Assembly (NCBI GenBank): GCA_038127535.1
Contig: JAYPHU010000024.1
Location: 1 to 57,972 of the forward strand
Reading direction: 5' to 3'
Source: JAYPHU01 sp038127535
Lineage (GTDB): Bacteria; Pseudomonadota; Alphaproteobacteria; Rhodospirillales; UBA2165
DNA: 57,972 nucleotides
The translations under genes were made by a program, and so were the position numbers. The first letter of the stretch is position 1. Every line of letters begins with the position of its first letter. The notes under the pieces are model-generated. The model made no database searches and had not been told where the DNA came from. It saw only the letters and a list, made by a program, of their open reading frames with translations. This document shows positions 53,409 to 57,972 of the stretch, piece by piece.

Positions 53409-54146
53409 ATGTCTGACGATCTGAGATACATGACGGATGCACAGGCCCAGGCCGCCGATATGGATGTCGGCCTGCGGCAATATATGCTGCGCGTCTATAA
53501 CTATATGGCCTCCGGCCTGGTTCTGACCGGCATCGTCGCCTATGGCAGCACCAAGGTGCCGGCGATCATGAACGCACTCTATACACAGGTGCCGGGCGGT
53601 TTTTTGCAGCCCACGGGCCTGGCCTATTTGGTGATGTTCTCGCCCTTGGCTTTCATCCTGGTGCTGAGCTTCGGTATCAATCGGATGAAATCGTCCACGG
53701 CGCAAGCGCTTTTCTGGGCCTTTTCGGTACTCATGGGTCTGTCCCTGACCAATATCTTCCTGATCTACACGGGCACTTCAATTGCACGGGTGTTTTTCAT
53801 TGCCGCTGCGACTTTCGGCGCGATGAGTCTATATGGCTACACCACCAACCGCGATCTGTCGAAATTCGGCAGCTTCCTGTTTATGGGCCTGATCGGCATC
53901 ATCATCGCGAGCGTGGTGAACATCTTCATGCAGTCGGAAGCGATGCAGTTCGTCATTTCCGTGATCGGCGTGCTGGTATTTGTCGGCCTGACCGCGCACG
54001 ACACGCAAGCGATCAAACACTCCTATTATGAAGGCGACAATGCGGAAACCACGTCCAAGAAAGCCATCATGGGCGCGCTTAATCTGTATCTCGACTTCCT
54101 CAACCTGTTCCTTATGCTGCTTCATCTGTTCGGCAATCGGGAATAG
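53409..54146 (+). CDS. Bax inhibitor-1 family (YccA/YbhL-like) membrane protein
   Basis: This 245-aa protein has seven membrane helices of the TMBIM/BI-1 family. The start RQYMLRVYNYMASGLVLTGI and the closing ALNLYLDFLNLFLMLLHLFG are typical. LTAHDTQAIKHSYY holds the conserved Asp. Bacterial homologues act as calcium leak channels or FtsH partners. It is a single-gene unit with its own terminator. Confidence 0.95.
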   Translation: MSDDLRYMTDAQAQAADMDVGLRQYMLRVYNYMASGLVLTGIVAYGSTKVPAIMNALYTQVPGGFLQPTGLAYLVMFSPLAFILVLSFGINRMKSSTAQALFWAFSVLMGLSLTNIFLIYTGTSIARVFFIAAATFGAMSLYGYTTNRDLSKFGSFLFMGLIGIIIASVVNIFMQSEAMQFVISVIGVLVFVGLTAHDTQAIKHSYYEGDNAETTSKKAIMGALNLYLDFLNLFLMLLHLFGNRE

Positions 54147-54164
54147 TTGAGTTCCTTGAACACG

Positions 54165-54196
54165 AAAAACCCGGAGCATTGTCTCCGGGTTTTTTA
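54165..54196 (+). terminator. Intrinsic terminator of the BI-1 family gene
   Basis: AAACCCGGAG at 54167-54176 pairs perfectly with CTCCGGGTTT at 54183-54192 around CATTGT, followed by a T run. It is 20 bp past the stop codon. Confidence 0.92.
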
Positions 54197-54292
54197 TTGC
54201 CCGAATCCGCCGCCGCCCTTGATTTCGGGGAATTTTGTAACAGTTGTTCATAAAGGTATCGTGCTCAGGGGGTGATTCCTCTATAACCCTGA

Positions 54293-54448
54293 CAGGATCT
54301 CTGGGGACCGCAGCAGTGGCAAAAACATCAGGCCCAACCCCTGGCCACCGACGACGAAGGATATTTCACCATCAGGGATGTTGTTACGCTGGCGGACGAA
54401 ATACGTCCATTCAAGGGTGTGGTCCGGACCGGCCGGTTCGACGGTTAA
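54293..54448 (+). pseudogene. Possible gene remnant, function not recognised
   Basis: The open frame ends FTIRDVVTLADEIRPFKGVV and RTGRFDG, with a protein-like composition, and stops 2 bp before the J-domain gene on the other strand. There is no start codon and TGA and TAA codons lie just upstream. It may be the 3' end of a lost gene. No domain was recognised. Confidence 0.3.
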
Positions 54449-54449
54449 A

Positions 54450-55082
54450 TTACGCTTTCAAAACTTCCATGGCCGCGTTGAGCTGGCTCATCCGCTGGTG
54501 ATTGCCGTAATGGCTGTCCGGATGATGGATGGTCGCCAGCATGCGGAACCGGTTGCGGATGGCTGTCCGGTCGGGCCGGGCGCCGGGCGCAAACCCCAGA
54601 ACATGCAACGCGTCGCTGCGGGACTGTACGCCGTCCTTAAGTGGATCAAACGCCAGAACCGAAACGATCGCCCTAAGCCGTTCTAATTCTTCGGTTATTT
54701 CAGCGGGCGCTTCGGTCGCCTCGGCGGGATCAATCAGTTCCAGTTGCAGGTCTTCCCGGTCCAGGCTGAGGGCTAGATTGAGGGCGCAGCGCACCGTTGA
54801 GGTATCGTAACCGGATGCCAGGCGAACTTGGAGCCGGGGTTTACGCCGCCAGGGCCGGCCTTCTGACGGTCCCGATTTCAATACGGTTTCTTCACGATCT
54901 CCCGGCGGGGGGCCGCCGGGGTCCGGCACGGATCTGATTTTGTCCTCCGGAACGGTTAGTAAAATAGATCTAGCGAGGTCGCCGACGTTCACCCGGCGCC
55001 GGTCGGCGAGCTGATTGATGGCATCCCGAAACTGACTCGAGCAGGGAACCGTATAAGAGTCTTTTCGCGCCTTGGTTGTCAT
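54450..55082 (-). CDS. Ribbon-helix-helix-like plus J-domain protein
   Basis: This 210-aa protein has an N-terminal stretch (SYTVPCSSQFRDAINQLADR, RRVNVGDLARSILLTVPED) shaped like a ribbon-helix-helix DNA-binding fold. A Pro/Gly-rich linker and a middle beta segment (LQVRLASGYDTSTVRCALNL) follow. The C-terminal J-domain has HPD at residues 187-189 within ATIHHPDSHYGNHQRMSQLN. J-domains activate DnaK. The combination resembles J-domain proteins of uncharacterised role in alphaproteobacteria. The RHH call rests on pattern only. Confidence 0.82.
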   Translation of the reverse strand: MTTKARKDSYTVPCSSQFRDAINQLADRRRVNVGDLARSILLTVPEDKIRSVPDPGGPPPGDREETVLKSGPSEGRPWRRKPRLQVRLASGYDTSTVRCALNLALSLDREDLQLELIDPAEATEAPAEITEELERLRAIVSVLAFDPLKDGVQSRSDALHVLGFAPGARPDRTAIRNRFRMLATIHHPDSHYGNHQRMSQLNAAMEVLKA

Positions 55083-56073
55083 CAGATGTTGGCCCGAATT
55101 TTTGTCACCTATCCCTCACACGCACACCCCAATTGGGCATGAATCTCCGCAAGAGCGTCTGATTTCTCTCACAGACATGGCGTAAGTGATTCGGAGTCTA
55201 GCGTCAACTACATTTGTTGATGCATATCCGGCAGGGTGCTCAAAGGGGCGCCTCTTGAGCAGATGTCCAAGCGGGCGCATTAAGAATAACCCAGTAACCT
55301 ATTGAATTATTGTGTATAATATCAGGAGAATGGCCATGGAGTGAAATCCGATCTTCAGATCAACGAAGAAAGAAACAGGCGGTTTAAGGCCAACGTGTCG
55401 TGAAATTGGATCGGAAAAAAGGGAGTTTGTTTCAAAAGTGGTCTGAAATCATATAAAAAGCTACAAACGTAGATGTAATCTAATAAAATGAATGACTTAA
55501 CTTGATAAACTAATTATTAATAAAATATTAACGGTGTAATACCCTGATTATAAATATAAAAAAACAAATCAAAAAGGTGGCTATCAAAGCTACAATCGCA
55601 GATTCAATTGTGCTGGTTTTTACCCAAATTCGCTTTTAAGCGCCGATAAGGCCACTCTGAATCGTTAGATAAAAAATAATATACTCGTAATAGGAGATGC
55701 GCCTTAGTTTTTGACTGGTCGATGATCGGCGATCGAAATGGCTTGGCTAGAGAATCGTCCAGTCAACGTCAGTTCCGGTTCGATTTCGTAACGCTCTAAG
55801 TTTCGGCCTACATGAAACTCCTCAGGCGCTGTCTCAATCATCGAAAAAGCGTGCGCGTTTTGACCGGGGTGAATGTCGAGGCATAGCCCAATGAGCGGCT
55901 TCCTCACTGCATTCGTAGCGACCGACTGAGCGGTCCGTTCTAGAGGCAGGGCGTATCCAATACGCCTTATTCGTTGTTCCAGTGTCGGAACAACACTAAT
56001 TCATCGATATTACGCCATTTATTGCCTCTGGATGTATTGATAGGGGCGGGTCTTGGCTTTGTGCGCCCGGACA
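55083..56073. other. AT-rich 990-bp region without a clear gene
   Basis: From about 55290 to 55700 the sequence is strongly AT-rich and differs from the GC-rich surroundings. No tRNA, transposase or long frame is visible. A related string GCTACAA occurs at 55461 and about 55590. The right end contains a short frame listed separately. It may be a relic of foreign DNA or decayed intergenic sequence. Confidence 0.6.
55704..55907 (-). CDS. Short 67-aa open frame, not recognised
   Basis: The frame starts with GTG and reads GLCLDIHPGQNAHAFSMIE, then RNLERYEIEPELTLTGRFSS. The composition is protein-like and GC-richer than the DNA beside it. No ribosome site is evident and no domain was recognised. 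It may be a fragment of a longer lost gene. Confidence 0.25.
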   Translation of the reverse strand: MRKPLIGLCLDIHPGQNAHAFSMIETAPEEFHVGRNLERYEIEPELTLTGRFSSQAISIADHRPVKN

Positions 56074-56500
56074 TTAGGCGACACCCCGAATCGGGACCTG
56101 GCGGTCATCCTGAACCAATACAGCGCACCCTTCCCCTGGTTTGAGAGTCACGGCGTCCGTGGTCAGGGCGTTAACGTCCCCGGCCCAGCCGGCCACCCGT
56201 TGAATGTCCGTGACGATATGGTGGTTGGTCAGGATCTTGCCCTTGTTCTCGCCGGCCCGCACGCAAGTGGTCACCGCCTTCTTGAACCGGACAAGCCAGA
56301 CAGCGGCAGGCTTGTCCGTTTTGCCGGATAGGGTAATGGAGAGTTTGCCGCCGGCTTGGTTCGCCACCGCAACATCCACCGTGCTATGGTTTGCCTGATC
56401 GGCTTTCTGCATCGCGCGGCTCACCTTGCGTTCGTTGGAACCCACCGTGAAGTCCTGTCCGTCGATGACCATTTGCGGCGTAAAAGACTGGCCCCGTGGC
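56074..56500 (-). pseudogene. DUF1223 protein remnant, 5' end lost
   Basis: FTPQMVIDGQDFTVGSNERK, VSRAMQKAD, AAVWLVRFKKAVTT and GENKGKILTNHHIVTDIQRV match the C-terminal part of DUF1223 proteins, which have a thioredoxin-like N-terminal domain. That N-terminal half, with its Cys motif and WDYLGW-like stretch, is absent. To the right of about 56500 the DNA makes sense only on the opposite strand. A long open frame continues to 57021 but its translation there is an antisense artefact. Confidence 0.72.
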
Positions 56501-56838
56501 AGATTACCGCCGTGGACCGTCAGGGCAATGTCACCCGAAAGTGGATGGATGTGGAGCGCCAAGACGACCAGTTCGCGGACGGACGCGTGCCGATTGACCG
56601 GGAGTCTGTCAGTGCCGGCCGGTTTGAGCGCAAAAAGTTTGTCCGCCAGCCCGATTCTGAGGACCCGCGCCAAAAAATGCGCCGCCCCGGCGTCTATATG
56701 GTGCTGCTGCCCGGCACGCCCGGCATGCAAATCGTGCCGATGCCATCCCTGAAGGATTGCCGGCAGGCCGTGGAGTTTTCCTTGCGTGCCGCCTACACGG
56801 TTAAAACCGCGTCGAACCGGCGCTCGGTTCTGCGCTAA
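56500..56838 (+). pseudogene. C-terminal remnant of an unrecognised gene
   Basis: The plus-strand frame reads VDRQGNVTRKWMDVERQDDQ, RRPGVYMVLLPGTPGMQIVP and MPSLKDCRQAVEFSLRAAYT before stopping at 56838. Composition and third-base GC suggest a real coding tail, but there is no start and the 5' half is missing. It meets the DUF1223 remnant at about 56500. No family was recognised. Confidence 0.45.
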
Positions 56839-56932
56839 AAACCCCTGCTTCATTCTTGGTAAAACGCTGCGTGACGAAGAGCGGCGGCGTTGATACAAAA
56901 ACGCCATTATCCGTATATGAGAGGGCGCACAC

Positions 56933-57972
56933 ATGGAAAAGTTCGGAATGGGCCAGCCGATCCGGCGGGAAGAAGATCCCCGCCTGCTGAAGGGCAACGG
57001 CACCTTTATTAATGATCGCAATTTGCCGGGACAAGCCTATGCCTTCATCCTGCGCTCGCCCCATGCCCATGCGGAAATCAGAAAGCTGGACACAAGCGCC
57101 GCCGCGGCTGCCCCCGGCGTGCTCGGAATTTTCACCGGCGAGGATGTGCAGGCGGACGGGCTCGGCACGCCGGGTTTTCCGCCGCCCGTGCGCAAACGGA
57201 AGAAACCCAACGGCGACGATGCGTTCCTGCCACCCCATCCTGGCCTGGCTGTCGGACGGGTGCGCTATGTGGGCGATCCCATCGCCATGATCGTCGCCGA
57301 TACCTTGGATCAGGCCAAGGACGCGGCGGAACTGATCGACATTGATCTCAATCCGCTGCCGTCGGTGACCGATTCACAAATGATTACGGCCCCCGGCGCC
57401 CCGGCTGTTTATGACGAATGCCCGGACAATATCTCCCACGAGATGAACTGGGGTGATGCGGATGGCGCCCAGGCGGCCTTCGACAAGGCGGCGCATGTGG
57501 TGACCCGGAAATTTGTGATTTCCCGGGTGCATGCCCAGTTCATGGAAACACGGGGCGTGCTCGGCGACTATGACGAAAAAACCGGCCGCTACACCCTCTA
57601 TGCCGATGTGCAGTATCCCCACCGGGTACGGGAAGTGCTGGCCACCAAGATTCTCAACGTACCCGATCAGGACATCCGCGTGGTCGCCGGCGACGTGGGT
57701 GGCGGGTTCGGCGCCAAGGGCTGGCAGTATGCGGAACACCGCCTGTCGATCTGGGCGGCAAAAAAAATTGGCCGGCCGGTGAAATGGTCGTGCGACCGCA
57801 GCGAAGCGGTGATGGCCGATGAACACGGCCGCGATAACGTGACCGAAGTGCAAATCGCCCTGGACGCGGGCGGCAAATTTTTGGGCCTCAAGGTGGACAC
57901 GCTGTGCAATCTCGGCGCGTACATTTCGGCGATCCGAAACCTGCTCTCCAGCTTTACCAATATCGGCACGAC
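56933..57972 (+). CDS. Xanthine dehydrogenase-family molybdopterin-binding subunit, C-terminus cut by window edge
   Basis: About 346 N-terminal residues of a large molybdenum hydroxylase subunit (CoxL/CutL/aldehyde oxidase type) are visible. GMGQPIRREEDPRLLKGNGT, PGQAYAFILRSPHAHAEIRK, RVRYVGDPIAMIVADTLDQA and VVAGDVGGGFGAKGWQYAEH are classic; the last is the GGGFG motif that contacts the molybdopterin. AGAGGG lies 8 nt before the ATG. The active-site loop that separates CO dehydrogenase from aldehyde and purine hydroxylases lies beyond the part visible here, so the substrate is open. Confidence 0.94.
   Translation, partial: MEKFGMGQPIRREEDPRLLKGNGTFINDRNLPGQAYAFILRSPHAHAEIRKLDTSAAAAAPGVLGIFTGEDVQADGLGTPGFPPPVRKRKKPNGDDAFLPPHPGLAVGRVRYVGDPIAMIVADTLDQAKDAAELIDIDLNPLPSVTDSQMITAPGAPAVYDECPDNISHEMNWGDADGAQAAFDKAAHVVTRKFVISRVHAQFMETRGVLGDYDEKTGRYTLYADVQYPHRVREVLATKILNVPDQDIRVVAGDVGGGFGAKGWQYAEHRLSIWAAKKIGRPVKWSCDRSEAVMADEHGRDNVTEVQIALDAGGKFLGLKVDTLCNLGAYISAIRNLLSSFTNIGT

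Noticed and set aside
56074..57021. A 315-aa minus-strand frame as one complete gene.
   Set aside because: Only 56074 to about 56500 resembles a protein family. The rest is antisense to the plus-strand remnant and to the molybdopterin hydroxylase gene.
1..57972. CRISPR arrays, insertion sequences, phage genes, toxin-antitoxin or secretion clusters.
   Set aside because: I looked on both strands and saw no regularly spaced repeats, no transposase or integrase motifs and no such gene sets.

Overview
The window looks like a piece of a free-living alphaproteobacterial chromosome, of Rhodospirillales/Kiloniellales type. This rests on gene order: mnmE-mnmG-rsmG-parA-parB facing holA-lptE-leuS; a DUF3576 lipoprotein close to leuS; ftsK-lolA-xthA; ffs-dnaX-ybaB-recR; and the amtB/glnK style. 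Base composition is GC-rich except for one AT-rich island at about 55.1-56.0 kb. No rRNA, tRNA, insertion sequence, phage or CRISPR array was seen. The only RNA gene recognised is the small SRP RNA.

Layout. 0-7.8 kb: a partial DUF255 thioredoxin-like protein, then tRNA-U34 modification (mnmE, mnmG), rsmG and the parAB segregation genes. Three parS sites lie in this stretch, one of them inside rsmG. 7.8-14.6 kb: holA-lptE-leuS on the minus strand, with a divergent DUF4198/HupE metal-uptake pair wedged between leuS and the DUF3576 gene. 15-22 kb: a porin, a TPR-methyltransferase with thiE, a YggS protein, a YkuD transpeptidase, an unrecognised 329-aa protein, a PhoB-type regulator and xthA. 22.2-27 kb: lolA-ftsK, a DUF1127-like mini-gene and an aminotransferase. 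27-31 kb: two ammonium transporter/PII pairs in mirrored order (glnK-amtB then amtB-glnK), all on the minus strand, each with a sigma-54-like promoter candidate. 31.2-38 kb: a UbiH-type hydroxylase, a decayed stretch, nudC, then ffs-dnaX-ybaB-recR. 38-43 kb: hpcH-hpaH, RidA, a DsbA-like protein, rlmN, an IalB-like protein and a SpoU methylase. 43-50 kb: a broken nucleotidyl cyclase, LysR and DUF1127 stumps, an MFS carrier, a 3-oxoacid CoA-transferase (two subunits), an EamA transporter and a broken uracil-DNA glycosylase. 49.3-58 kb: tesA divergent from a YbbA/YbbP-like ABC transporter, a Bax-inhibitor-1 protein, an RHH/J-domain protein, the AT-rich island, two more gene stumps and a partial molybdopterin hydroxylase.

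The most striking feature is not a new enzyme system but gene decay caught in progress. At least six loci carry nonsense codons, frameshifts or deletions. In three places one deletion seems to have fused two neighbouring opposed genes: tail-to-tail at about 32.83 kb (MFS/PAS sensor), and head-to-head at about 44.48 kb (DUF1127/LysR) and about 56.50 kb (DUF1223/unknown). Housekeeping genes beside these scars are intact. Other points of interest are a long acidic tail on ParB, a perfect 22-bp palindromic parS inside the rsmG reading frame, the mirrored ammonium cluster, and a palindrome placed exactly midway between the DUF4198 and hupE start codons.
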